Shown: positions 33,707-41,741 of the stretch, piece after piece
How the letters are laid out: each line of letters begins with the position of its first letter
Numbering within the stretch: the stretch's first letter is position 1
DNA from: Flavobacterium psychrophilum
GTDB taxonomy: Bacteria; Bacteroidota; Bacteroidia; Flavobacteriales; Flavobacteriaceae
DNA: 64,000 nt
Assembly (NCBI GenBank): GCA_945890865.1
Contig: CAMDDB010000006.1
Span: forward strand, 1-64,000
Direction: 5' to 3'
Program-made: the position numbers and the translations under genes
The notes under the pieces: model-generated
The model's database searches: none
What the model was told of the DNA's origin: nothing
What the model saw: only the letters and a program-made list of their open reading frames with translations

Positions 33707-34660
33707 ATGAAAACTAAATACCCTATTCATCTTAAAAAATGTGGATTTTTCTTTATTGGATTTGTTGCAATTATAACCACTTCATGTGGGTCATACCAGA
33801 ACGTTTCTTATTATGACAATGATGGTATTTATTCTTCAAGCGCAACTAAAAAAGAACCTGTTTCAAAAAGTAGCAACCAAAATAGTACTGCAAAATCAGA
33901 AGAATATGCTCAACAGTTTAGAGCAATGCAAGACGAATACACCTATTTTACTGATGTAGATTCTTACCAATCTAATGTATCTCAAGACACTATAGTTACG
34001 GTTTATAACACAGCATACACCGATCAAAATTATGCCGGATGGGGAAACAACGCCTCATCGGTAACCATAAATTATTATGATAATGGAGGATGGAACAATT
34101 GGTATTCGCCTTATTGGGGCTATACAAACATGGGATGGGGTTGGAACTCATGGTATGGACCCAATTGGGGTTGGGGGTGGAATTCTTGGAACGGACCCAA
34201 TTGGGGCTGGGGATGGAATAATTGGAATGGATATGGGTATTATGGTCAAGGCTGGGGTGGTTATTATTACAATAACTTAGGTTGGTATGACTATAGAGGC
34301 CGAAATGTAGCCTATAACAGTGGCCGAAGAGGTGGAGCCGGCTATTATAATTCGGGTTCAGGAAGAACTGGAACAAATTACAATCAAGGGAGAAGAATTG
34401 GCTCGACAAATTACAATGGAGCACCTCGAACTATTACCCCAAGAAATTCATTTCAAAACCCTAGATCTGTACAACAAATAAATACTGCTCCTAGAGCAAC
34501 AAATCCCAGAACTAATTCACCAGAAGTTAATCCGGTAACTCCAAGAAATACAACTTCAGAACCAAGAAATAATAGCAATTTTTCTTCCCCTAGAAGTAGT
34601 TCATCTGGAGGCGGTGGTGGACGATCTGGTGGTGGAAGCGGAAGAGGTGGTAGAGGATAA
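33707..34660 (+). CDS. Trp/Gly/Asn-rich lipoprotein with 12-residue repeats
   Basis: 317 residues. A signal peptide ends in TTSC (Cys26 or so), so it is an exported lipoprotein. The next 90 residues are Ser/Asn/Gln-rich. Residues about 130-200 are extremely rich in Trp, Gly, Asn and Tyr, with three tandem copies of the pattern WGWGWNSWNGPN. The remaining C-terminal half is rich in Arg, Asn, Pro and Ser and ends in GGGGGRSGGGSGRGGRG. In flavobacteria similar proteins downstream of proS have been auto-annotated as vitellogenin-like from composition only. Function is unknown. It is cotranscribed with the porin gene 27 bp on. Confidence 0.75.
   Translation: MKTKYPIHLKKCGFFFIGFVAIITTSCGSYQNVSYYDNDGIYSSSATKKEPVSKSSNQNSTAKSEEYAQQFRAMQDEYTYFTDVDSYQSNVSQDTIVTVYNTAYTDQNYAGWGNNASSVTINYYDNGGWNNWYSPYWGYTNMGWGWNSWYGPNWGWGWNSWNGPNWGWGWNNWNGYGYYGQGWGGYYYNNLGWYDYRGRNVAYNSGRRGGAGYYNSGSGRTGTNYNQGRRIGSTNYNGAPRTITPRNSFQNPRSVQQINTAPRATNPRTNSPEVNPVTPRNTTSEPRNNSNFSSPRSSSSGGGGGRSGGGSGRGGRG
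34130..34237. repeat. 36-bp in-frame tandem repeat inside the Trp-rich lipoprotein gene
   Basis: Three copies of a 36-bp unit (34130-34165, 34166-34201, 34202-34237) encode 12 residues each on the pattern (W/M)GWGWN(S/N)W(Y/N)G(P/Y)(N/G). The base-level similarity between copies is high, indicating recent duplication. Confidence 0.75.
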
Positions 34661-34687
34661 TTTATAGATTTAATTGATTTAAAAAAA

Positions 34688-36220
34688 ATGAAAAAAATAC
34701 TTTTATCCTTATTATTAGGGAGTTCATTAATTACAATAGCGCAGGAGACCACTACCGGAGATGGTTTACGTTATGCTTTAAATAATTTAACTGGAACGGC
34801 TCGTTTTAGAGGAATGAGTGGCGCTTTTGGTGCTTTGGGTGGCGATTTATCGGCGATTAATGTAAACCCTGCCGGTTCGTTATTTTTTTCAAATAATTAT
34901 GCGAGTATTTCAGGAAGTTTATACAATGTTTACAATCGTTCAGATTATTTTGGAACCAGAACTAACGAAAACTTTAGCACACTTGATTTAAATCAAATTG
35001 GTGCTGTCTTGATTTTTAATGATACTTCTGAGAAGAACAATTGGTCAAAAATTGCATTTGCATTAAATTATGACAATACCAATGATTTTGATACTAAAAT
35101 ATTTTCGGCGGGAACCAATCCAACAAATTCTGTTGATCAATATTTTTTAAATAAAGCTCAAGGATTACCCGTTGAATATGTAACACTTCAAAACAACGAA
35201 AGTATATCCGATTTATATGCTTATTTGGGGGAAGCCAGTGGATTAGGGTTTCCTGCGCAACAAGCCATGTTGGCCTACCAATCTTATTTAATTGAATCCG
35301 ATGGCCCAGATACTTATTTTACTAATGTACCTTCAGGAGGCAACTATTATCAAGAAAATTATGTTTCTGCAACAGGATATAATGGAAAACTTTCGGCAAA
35401 TATTGCAACTTCCTATAAAAATAGATTATTTATTGGCATGAATTTAAATGCTCATTTTACCGATTATGTGAAAGCAACGTCTGTCTATGAATCTAACAAT
35501 AATCCTTTATTTTCATCTGGATATACCGCTACAGCATTGCAATTTGATAACGAATTGTATACTTATGGAACTGGATTTTCTATAAATCTAGGAGCTATAG
35601 TTAAAGTTACGGAAGGTTTTAGAGCAGGAATTGCCTATGAATCTCCTACCTGGTATCGATTAACCGACGAATTAACTCAACGATTAATTGTTAACACAAC
35701 AGATGGTACCGATGATTTTCAAGAAGTGATTGCACCCAATGTAGTTAATCTTTATCCTGTTTATAATATTCAAACACCCAGTAAAATTACTTTCAGTGGG
35801 GCATTCATTTTCAATAAAAAAGGACTATTAAGTATTGACTATGGGATGAAAGATTACAGTAATATTAAATTTAAACCCACTAATGACGCATTATTCAACA
35901 ACTTGAATACTCAAATTCGCCAGCAATTTAATAGTGCCTATGAACTTCGTATTGGAGGGGAAATTAAAATTAAAAATTGGAGTATTCGAGGAGGTTATCG
36001 ATTTGAGGAGAGTCCGTATAAATTAACAACTACCATGGGTGACTTAATTGGATATTCTGGTGGATTAGGATATAATTTCAGTGAAAGTAAATTGGATTTT
36101 GCTTTTGCAAATGACAGCAGAAATAAACAAATTGCTTTTTTATCTTCTGGGATGACCGATACAGCACAAGTAAGAACGTCTAATAATAACGTAACAGTTA
36201 CTTACTCAATTTATTTTTAG
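34688..36220 (+). CDS. OmpP1/FadL/TodX-like outer membrane protein
   Basis: 510 residues, signal peptide up to about ITIAQE, then GLRYALNNLTGTARFRGMSGAFGALGGDLSAINVNPAG split over the plug and first strand, a conserved motif of the flavobacterial FadL-like proteins often called hemin receptors. Many alternating aromatic strands fit a 14-stranded barrel, and the protein ends in Phe (ITVTYSIYF-like VTYSIYF), the outer membrane insertion signal. It probably lets hydrophobic compounds through the outer membrane. It forms a likely operon with the preceding lipoprotein gene and is ended by a terminator. Confidence 0.85.
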   Translation: MKKILLSLLLGSSLITIAQETTTGDGLRYALNNLTGTARFRGMSGAFGALGGDLSAINVNPAGSLFFSNNYASISGSLYNVYNRSDYFGTRTNENFSTLDLNQIGAVLIFNDTSEKNNWSKIAFALNYDNTNDFDTKIFSAGTNPTNSVDQYFLNKAQGLPVEYVTLQNNESISDLYAYLGEASGLGFPAQQAMLAYQSYLIESDGPDTYFTNVPSGGNYYQENYVSATGYNGKLSANIATSYKNRLFIGMNLNAHFTDYVKATSVYESNNNPLFSSGYTATALQFDNELYTYGTGFSINLGAIVKVTEGFRAGIAYESPTWYRLTDELTQRLIVNTTDGTDDFQEVIAPNVVNLYPVYNIQTPSKITFSGAFIFNKKGLLSIDYGMKDYSNIKFKPTNDALFNNLNTQIRQQFNSAYELRIGGEIKIKNWSIRGGYRFEESPYKLTTTMGDLIGYSGGLGYNFSESKLDFAFANDSRNKQIAFLSSGMTDTAQVRTSNNNVTVTYSIYF

Positions 36221-36246
36221 ACTTTTGCATTTCGCAATATTTCACT

Positions 36247-36275
36247 ACCACTTCTACCCTTGAAGTGGTTTTTTT
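36247..36275 (+). terminator. Rho-independent terminator of the porin gene
   Basis: ACCACTTC (36247-36254) and GAAGTGGT (36262-36269) with a 7-base loop and T7 to 36275. It lies 27 bp after the stop and just before the rimO -7 element (TAATTTTG, 36279-36286). Confidence 0.9.
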
Positions 36276-36278
36276 ATG

Positions 36279-36286
36279 TAATTTTG
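36279..36286 (+). promoter_or_regulatory. -7 element of rimO
   Basis: TAATTTTG fits TAnnTTTG and stands right after the upstream terminator and 33 bp before the ATG. A TTG at 36260-36262 is 16 bp away, one base short of the usual spacing. Confidence 0.5.
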
Positions 36287-36318
36287 CGCACCGAAAGTTC
36301 GGGATCAAATAGAAAAAC

Positions 36319-37620
36319 ATGAGAACCAAATCGTTAAAGAAAAATAAAATCAATGTCATTACCCTTGGCTGTTCAAAAAACACTTATGATAGTGAAGTAT
36401 TAATGGGTCAACTTAAAGCAAATGGTAAGGACGTCGCACATGAAACAGAAGGAAATATTGTAGTCATAAATACTTGTGGCTTCATAGACAATGCAAAGGA
36501 AGAATCGGTGAATACAATTTTGGAATATGTAGATAAGAAAGAACAAGGTTTAGTTGATAAAGTTTTTGTTACCGGTTGTTTATCAGAACGGTATCGTCCC
36601 GATTTAGAAAAAGAAATTCCGAATGTAGATCAATACTTTGGAACTACTGAATTACCTCTTTTATTGAAAGCTTTGGGTGCTGATTATAAACATGAATTAC
36701 TAGGCGAACGCTTAACTACTACTCCAAAAAACTATGCTTATTTAAAAATTGCAGAAGGATGTGACCGTCCTTGTAGTTTTTGTGCGATCCCGTTGATGCG
36801 TGGAAAACACGTTTCGCAACCTATAGAAAAATTAGTTAACGAAGCAAAAGGCTTAGCTAAAAAAGGGGTAAAAGAATTAATATTAATTGCGCAAGATCTT
36901 ACCTACTACGGATTGGATTTATACAAAAAACGCAATCTTGCCGAATTATTAGAAAATCTTGCCAAAGTAGAAGGCATCGAATGGATTCGATTGCATTATG
37001 CGTTTCCAAGCGGTTTTCCAATGGACGTTTTAGATTTGATGAAACGCGAACCTAAAATTTGTAATTATATTGATATTCCACTTCAACACATTTCAGATGC
37101 TATTTTGAAATCAATGAAACGGGGCACCACAAAAGAAAAAACAACAAAATTATTACAAGAATTTAGAGCGCGTGTACCAGGCATGGCGATTAGAACTACA
37201 CTAATTGTTGGTTATCCTGGCGAAACGCAAAAAGATTTTGAAATTTTACGTGATTGGGTGCAAGAAATGAAATTTGAGCGTTTGGGTTGTTTTACATATT
37301 CTCACGAAGAAAACACGGGAGCTTTTGCACTAATTGACGATGTGCCTCAAGAAGTGAAACAAGCCCGAGCAGCTGAAATAATGGATTTACAATCACAAAT
37401 TTCATGGGATTTAAATCAGGAAAAAGTGGGAAAAACCTTTAAATGTGTCATCGATAGAAAAGAGGGCCAATATTTTATAGGAAGAACAGAATTTGATAGT
37501 CCGGATGTAGATAATGAAGTGTTAGTTGATGCCTCAAAATATTATTTAAAAACAGGTGATTTTGTCAATTTAAAAATAATAGATGCTACCGAATTTGATT
37601 TATACGCAGAGCCCGTTTAA
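36319..37620 (+). CDS. rimO: Ribosomal protein S12 methylthiotransferase RimO
   Basis: Adds a methylthio group to Asp88-equivalent of ribosomal protein S12 by radical SAM chemistry with two iron-sulfur clusters. The 433-residue product has the UPF0004 domain with CSKNTYDSEVLMGQL, NTCGFIDNAKEESV and VTGCLSERYRPDL (three Cys for the first cluster), the radical SAM motif GCDRPCSFCAIPLMRGKH, and a C-terminal TRAM domain (GKTFKCVIDRKEGQYFIGRT). Length matches the family. Confidence 0.96.
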   Translation: MRTKSLKKNKINVITLGCSKNTYDSEVLMGQLKANGKDVAHETEGNIVVINTCGFIDNAKEESVNTILEYVDKKEQGLVDKVFVTGCLSERYRPDLEKEIPNVDQYFGTTELPLLLKALGADYKHELLGERLTTTPKNYAYLKIAEGCDRPCSFCAIPLMRGKHVSQPIEKLVNEAKGLAKKGVKELILIAQDLTYYGLDLYKKRNLAELLENLAKVEGIEWIRLHYAFPSGFPMDVLDLMKREPKICNYIDIPLQHISDAILKSMKRGTTKEKTTKLLQEFRARVPGMAIRTTLIVGYPGETQKDFEILRDWVQEMKFERLGCFTYSHEENTGAFALIDDVPQEVKQARAAEIMDLQSQISWDLNQEKVGKTFKCVIDRKEGQYFIGRTEFDSPDVDNEVLVDASKYYLKTGDFVNLKIIDATEFDLYAEPV

Positions 37621-37649
37621 TCTGTATTCTATACTTAAAAACTATTATG

Positions 37650-37684
37650 AAAATCCTTGCAATTATGTTGTAAGGATTTTTTAT
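37650..37684 (+). terminator. Rho-independent terminator of rimO
   Basis: AAAATCCTTGCAA (37650-37662) pairs with TTGTAAGGATTTT (37668-37680), with one G-U, loop TTATG, followed by Ts. It lies 29 bp after the stop codon. Confidence 0.8.
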
Positions 37685-37759
37685 TTGAAATGACATTTGT
37701 CATATGGATTTACAATTATTGCTTGTAATTTTGATTCTACCAATTAAAAAAACAATAGT

Positions 37760-37996
37760 ATGATTACTAAACACCAATTAGCCATTGAATTTCCTGAATA
37801 TGCAGAAAAAATTCATACTTTAAAAATTGAAAATGCACATTTTAGAAAATTATTTGAAAGTTATGATGATATAGATCACAGAATTTACAACATCGAATCA
37901 GATACTGACCCAAAATCAGATGATGCATTGAATAAATTGAGAATCGATCGGGTTAGATTGAAAGATGAAATCTATACTTTTTTAAAAAACAACTAA
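37760..37996 (+). CDS. DUF465 (YdcH-like) family small protein
   Basis: 78 residues, one helical hairpin of coiled-coil type: EFPEYAEKIHTLKIENAHFRKL and SYDDIDHRIYNIES, then LRIDRVRLKDEIYTFLK. This is the DUF465/YdcH pattern (residues 10-60), which is widespread in Proteobacteria and Bacteroidetes and of unknown function. A TAATTTTG element at 37726-37733 lies 26 bp upstream and a terminator follows the stop, so it is probably a single-gene unit. Confidence 0.85.
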   Translation: MITKHQLAIEFPEYAEKIHTLKIENAHFRKLFESYDDIDHRIYNIESDTDPKSDDALNKLRIDRVRLKDEIYTFLKNN

Positions 37997-38012
37997 TTAT
38001 CAAAAGTGTTAT

Positions 38013-38041
38013 AAAAAAGCCACTAAAAAGTGGCTTTTTTT
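38013..38041. terminator. Bidirectional terminator between DUF465 and LysM genes
   Basis: GCCACT (38019-38024) and AGTGGC (38029-38034) with a 4-base loop, A6 before and T7 after. The stop codon of the minus-strand LysM gene (38040) lies in the T tract. Confidence 0.85.
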
Positions 38042-39209
38042 ATTCTGTTAATACCCGATTAATTTGAATAAATCGCTTGGCATAATAGGGTTCTTTAGTA
38101 GAAGAAATTATTACGCCCGATTGTACCGAGGAATGAATAAATTTGATTTCGTCATCTATAATTTCAGTGATCATACCCACATGATTAACGTTCCCTCTTC
38201 CATTGGTCGTAAAAAAAATCAAATCGCCTTTTTGAGCTTGATCGCGTTCTATTTTTACCCCAGCTCCTGCCGCCATTGACCCCGAAGATCGCGGCAAGGT
38301 CATGTCTATATTTTTAAATGTAGTATACATCAAACCCGAACAATCAAAACCTGCTGCAGTAGTACCTCCACCTCGATAACGGGTGCCAATATATTCAGAT
38401 GCCTTTGCAATTAAAAACTCTGCTTTGGTCATGTTTTCAATGGAAATTGGAGCTACAACAGGTTTATCAATTACGACATTTTGATGCTTTGCAATTTCTA
38501 AATTTCCAAGTTTTACAATTAATAAATACCCTTCGGGCAAATTTTCAACCACTTCTTCATTCAATTCTTGTAACTCTTTTAATTTGACATGGTATATTTT
38601 TGCGATGCGAAATAATGTTTCCCCTTTCTGGACAGTATGTATTGTATTTCCCAATTCATCTTCACAAACAATAGGGGTGATTGATAGAGGAGCTGAAACA
38701 ATCGATTTAGAAACTACCGTGTTTGAGATGGGATTAGATTTGACAAGTTGATCTACTTTAGGTAGTGTTTTTGACTTTTTCTCTGTAACTAATTTTTTAG
38801 AAGCAATTATGCTTATTTTGTCTCCAATCTGAATCGACTCGGGATTGAGATTCGGGTTCATTTCTTTTATTTTTTCTAATGAAATGCCATATTTTAGAGC
38901 AATCTTATATAAAGATTCTCCAGCTTCGGCTATGTGAAATTCTGAAGTTTCACTCTTCTTTTGGGGGGTTTTTCTCTTTTTATCTTCGGCAGAGTTGCGC
39001 TTGTTGGGTATAATTAAAACTGTTTTCAATTGAAGTAAGGCGCCTTTTGCCTTTGGGTTAAATTCATAAATATCAGCTTCCGCTACCCCATATTTTTTTG
39101 CAATCACATAAACCGATTCTCCTTCAACAACGGTATGCTTTATGGTCTTTTGTGAAAAAAGAAAAGTTGTGAAAAAAAAGAATAAGGCAATTAAATGGTA
39201 ACGATTCAT
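38040..39209 (-). CDS. Secreted peptidoglycan endopeptidase with three LysM and NlpC/P60
   Basis: 389 residues, signal peptide, then three LysM domains: HTVVEGESVYVIAKKYGVAE (about 25-68), FHIAEAGESLYKIALKYGIS (about 92-135) and HTVQKGETLFRIAKIYHVKL (about 192-235), joined by Lys/Ser/Pro-rich linkers. The C-terminal NlpC/P60 domain (about 265-389) has the catalytic Cys in TTAAGFDCSGLMYTTF and the His in GNVNHVGMIT. It cuts peptide bonds in the cell wall in the periplasm, probably in cell-wall growth. The 250 bp upstream (39210-39460) hold no gene, only a plus-strand TATCTTTG at 39295-39302. Confidence 0.93.
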   Translation of the reverse strand: MNRYHLIALFFFFTTFLFSQKTIKHTVVEGESVYVIAKKYGVAEADIYEFNPKAKGALLQLKTVLIIPNKRNSAEDKKRKTPQKKSETSEFHIAEAGESLYKIALKYGISLEKIKEMNPNLNPESIQIGDKISIIASKKLVTEKKSKTLPKVDQLVKSNPISNTVVSKSIVSAPLSITPIVCEDELGNTIHTVQKGETLFRIAKIYHVKLKELQELNEEVVENLPEGYLLIVKLGNLEIAKHQNVVIDKPVVAPISIENMTKAEFLIAKASEYIGTRYRGGGTTAAGFDCSGLMYTTFKNIDMTLPRSSGSMAAGAGVKIERDQAQKGDLIFFTTNGRGNVNHVGMITEIIDDEIKFIHSSVQSGVIISSTKEPYYAKRFIQINRVLTE

Positions 39210-39460
39210 TTTGGTATAAATTTATTTCAGCGCTAATAAAGGGAACGCAATATAAAAAAACTCCCCATAAAACATAGGCGTTTTAACATTAATTTATCTT
39301 TGAAAGGATTATTTCTGTATTAAGGTTTAGCAGTTACCCATAGATTATTTTTAGTATACAAATGCTACTAATATTTATAAACGCCTTTCAAATAACAAAT
39401 TATACCTATTATAAATTAATACGGGTTGTGAAAATATATCTATTTATAGGATATCGAAAG

Positions 39461-41635
39461 TTATAATGAAAGTAATCCTGCATGTTTAACAATTTGTATG
39501 GGTTTACTAAACCAAAACAGTTCGAAATTTTCTCCATCCTTTTCAAAATCTGCTTTACAATCAGAATAAGTCCATTTTTCATTTCCTAAAGCCGCTTTTT
39601 CTAAAGCAGTTAGCAACCATGTCCCATCGGATTCAGAAATTACAATATCAAAAGATTCGGTTTTCTTGTGAAATGTTAATTTCATCATGTTCCAAGTAAT
39701 GCCTTTTTTCGATTTAGTAAAGATTTCTGATTGAGGTTTCCCGCCTAACCAAACAATTTTAGCATTGGGCTTTGTAGAAAACAATTGTTCGTTTTGAAGG
39801 CAATTATAGATATAGTCTTTAGGTATTTTAGTTTCTGGAATCTTAAAATCGAACCAATCTTGCAACGCATACTCAAAACAAATGCCGTGCATGTAATTGA
39901 ATAAAGATTTCTTTAATCCGAAACTAAATTTGTCATGATTAATGCCGGTTTTATCTTTAAAATTGATGTCGTTATTAGCAAAAGTAACTCGATTTTGTAG
40001 TGGAATTACTCCAAATTCTTCTGGAAACATTCCCACTGGAGAATGCGCTGTCATAGCAAATTGATGCCAAAAACCACTTTGCAAAACGCCTAATTCAAAC
40101 AACTGCCTTACCATTTCTAAGCTATCTACCGTTTCTTGAATTGTTTGAGTGGGATAACCATACATTAAATAAGCGTGAACCATAATCCCTGATTCAGTGA
40201 AATTTCGGGTTACTTGAGCTACTTTTTCAACAGTTACTCCTTTTTTTATCAACTCTAACAATCGGTCCGAAGCCACTTCTAATCCGCCTGAAACTGCTAT
40301 ACAACCCGACTCTTTTAACAACAAACATAAATCGGGGGTAAAACTTTTCTCAAAACGAATGTTGGTCCACCAAGAAACCACTAATTTTCTTTTTATAATT
40401 TCCAAAGCTACTCCTCGCATCAAGGCAGGCGGCGCAGCTTCATCAACAAAATGGAAACCATTTTCTCCAGTTTGAGCCATTAATGCTTCCATTCTATCCA
40501 CAATAAGTGAAGCGGCTATGGGCTCATATAGTTTAATATAGTCTAATGAAATATCACAAAATGTACATTTTCCCCAATAACAACCGTGCGCCATTGTGAG
40601 TTTATTCCAGCGACCGTCGCTCCATAAACTGTGCATAGGATTGGCCATTTCAATCACCGAAATGTATCGATCCAACCACAAATCAGAATAATCGGGTGTA
40701 CCGACTTCACTTTGTTTGTAATCTGGTTTGGTTGCATTATTTTTATAAACGACTTGATTGTTTTCAAGAAGAAATGTGCGTTTGAATTGATTAGAATTTG
40801 GCTCTTCAAGAGATGCGATTACTAATTCCAAAGGCAATTCCCCATCGTCTAAAGTGATAAAGTCAAAAAACTCAAAAACTCGAACATCTTTTAAATCGCG
40901 TAGTTCGGTATTGGGAAAACCCCCACCCATTGCAATTTTCAGGGAAGGAAAGTTTGTTTTTATAGAGCTTGCACATCGAAAGGCACTGTATAAATTTCCG
41001 GGAAATGGCACTGAAAAACAAATCAATTTTGGAGCTATTTCTTCTATTCGTTTGTGGAGTAGTGAAAGTGTAATCGTGTCAATATACGTTGGTTCTTCTA
41101 ACAAATGAGCGTACAATTCGTCAAATGAATTAGCACTCCTACCTAATCGTTCGGCATACCTACTAAATCCAAAATTTTCATCCACACATTCCACAATATA
41201 ATCGGACAAATCTTCTAAGTATAATGTGGCTAAATGTTTGGCTTTGTCTTGGATTCCCATCGAACCAAAAGCAAATTCCATGTCGTCTAATTGCTCAAAG
41301 CGCGAGGCCTCTGGGAGAAAATTTCCAGCACAAATTTGGCGTGCCAACGATGGATTTTTTCCTTGAAGAAATGCAATAACTGGATCAATGGTTTTGATGT
41401 AATCGTTCTTTAAAGCACAAATTCGTTGACTGTTGGGTGTTGGGTGTTGGGTGTTGGTTGAAAAAATCTGTGTTAACCCATTCTTTGAAAATAATTCTAA
41501 AATCACTTCAATACCCAAATCCATTTGAAAGGCAGAAATCTTTTTGGTATTCAAAAACCCTTTGATATATGCCGATGCTGGATACGGCGTATTCAATTGG
41601 GTAAAAGGTGGTGTGATAATGAGAATGTCTTTCAA
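39461..41635 (-). CDS. B12-binding radical SAM protein
   Basis: About 724 residues with an N-terminal cobalamin-binding-like region (ILIITPPFTQLNTPYPASAY, then ICFSVPFPGNLYSAFRCASS and KIAMGGGFPNTELRDL), then the radical SAM domain with HGCYWGKCTFCDIS (Cys-x3-Cys-x2-Cys) and GLEVASDRLLELIKKGVT, and a C-terminal domain without known motif. The substrate is unknown. I place the start at TTG 41635 (residues KDILIITPPF follow) because a minus-strand TATTTTTG -7 (41651-41658) overlaps the longer frame; no ATG is available. It is divergent from bshC. A 7-bp repeat array lies inside it (41432-41457). Confidence 0.8.
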   Translation of the reverse strand: MKDILIITPPFTQLNTPYPASAYIKGFLNTKKISAFQMDLGIEVILELFSKNGLTQIFSTNTQHPTPNSQRICALKNDYIKTIDPVIAFLQGKNPSLARQICAGNFLPEASRFEQLDDMEFAFGSMGIQDKAKHLATLYLEDLSDYIVECVDENFGFSRYAERLGRSANSFDELYAHLLEEPTYIDTITLSLLHKRIEEIAPKLICFSVPFPGNLYSAFRCASSIKTNFPSLKIAMGGGFPNTELRDLKDVRVFEFFDFITLDDGELPLELVIASLEEPNSNQFKRTFLLENNQVVYKNNATKPDYKQSEVGTPDYSDLWLDRYISVIEMANPMHSLWSDGRWNKLTMAHGCYWGKCTFCDISLDYIKLYEPIAASLIVDRMEALMAQTGENGFHFVDEAAPPALMRGVALEIIKRKLVVSWWTNIRFEKSFTPDLCLLLKESGCIAVSGGLEVASDRLLELIKKGVTVEKVAQVTRNFTESGIMVHAYLMYGYPTQTIQETVDSLEMVRQLFELGVLQSGFWHQFAMTAHSPVGMFPEEFGVIPLQNRVTFANNDINFKDKTGINHDKFSFGLKKSLFNYMHGICFEYALQDWFDFKIPETKIPKDYIYNCLQNEQLFSTKPNAKIVWLGGKPQSEIFTKSKKGITWNMMKLTFHKKTESFDIVISESDGTWLLTALEKAALGNEKWTYSDCKADFEKDGENFELFWFSKPIQIVKHAGLLSL
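41432..41457. repeat. Near-perfect 7-bp tandem array inside the radical SAM gene
   Basis: Three full copies of GTTGGGT and a partial GTTGG (minus strand: repeated AACACCC). Read in the gene's frame it gives the motif NTQHPTPN around residues 62-70. Seven is not a multiple of three, so a gain or loss of one copy shifts the frame. Confidence 0.8.
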
Positions 41636-41741
41636 AAATAATAGTTTTAGCAAAAATAGTCTTTTTCTTAAAAACTATATCCTTACTAAAAGCGATTATT
41701 ACATAAAGAAATTTAGTATTTTAGCACAAAATATTTTTCTA

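Noticed and set aside
33996..34424. Antisense open frame of 142 codons across the Trp-rich lipoprotein gene
   Set aside because: Its composition (His, Asn, Ser, Leu, Tyr) is the mirror of the Trp/Gly/Asn repeat codons on the other strand, and the plus-strand frame has a signal peptide, lipobox and a sensible operon position.
41544..41741. 66-codon N-terminal extension of bshC
   Set aside because: It overlaps the divergent radical SAM gene, contains no family pattern, and BshC proteins begin with the residues found at 41742.
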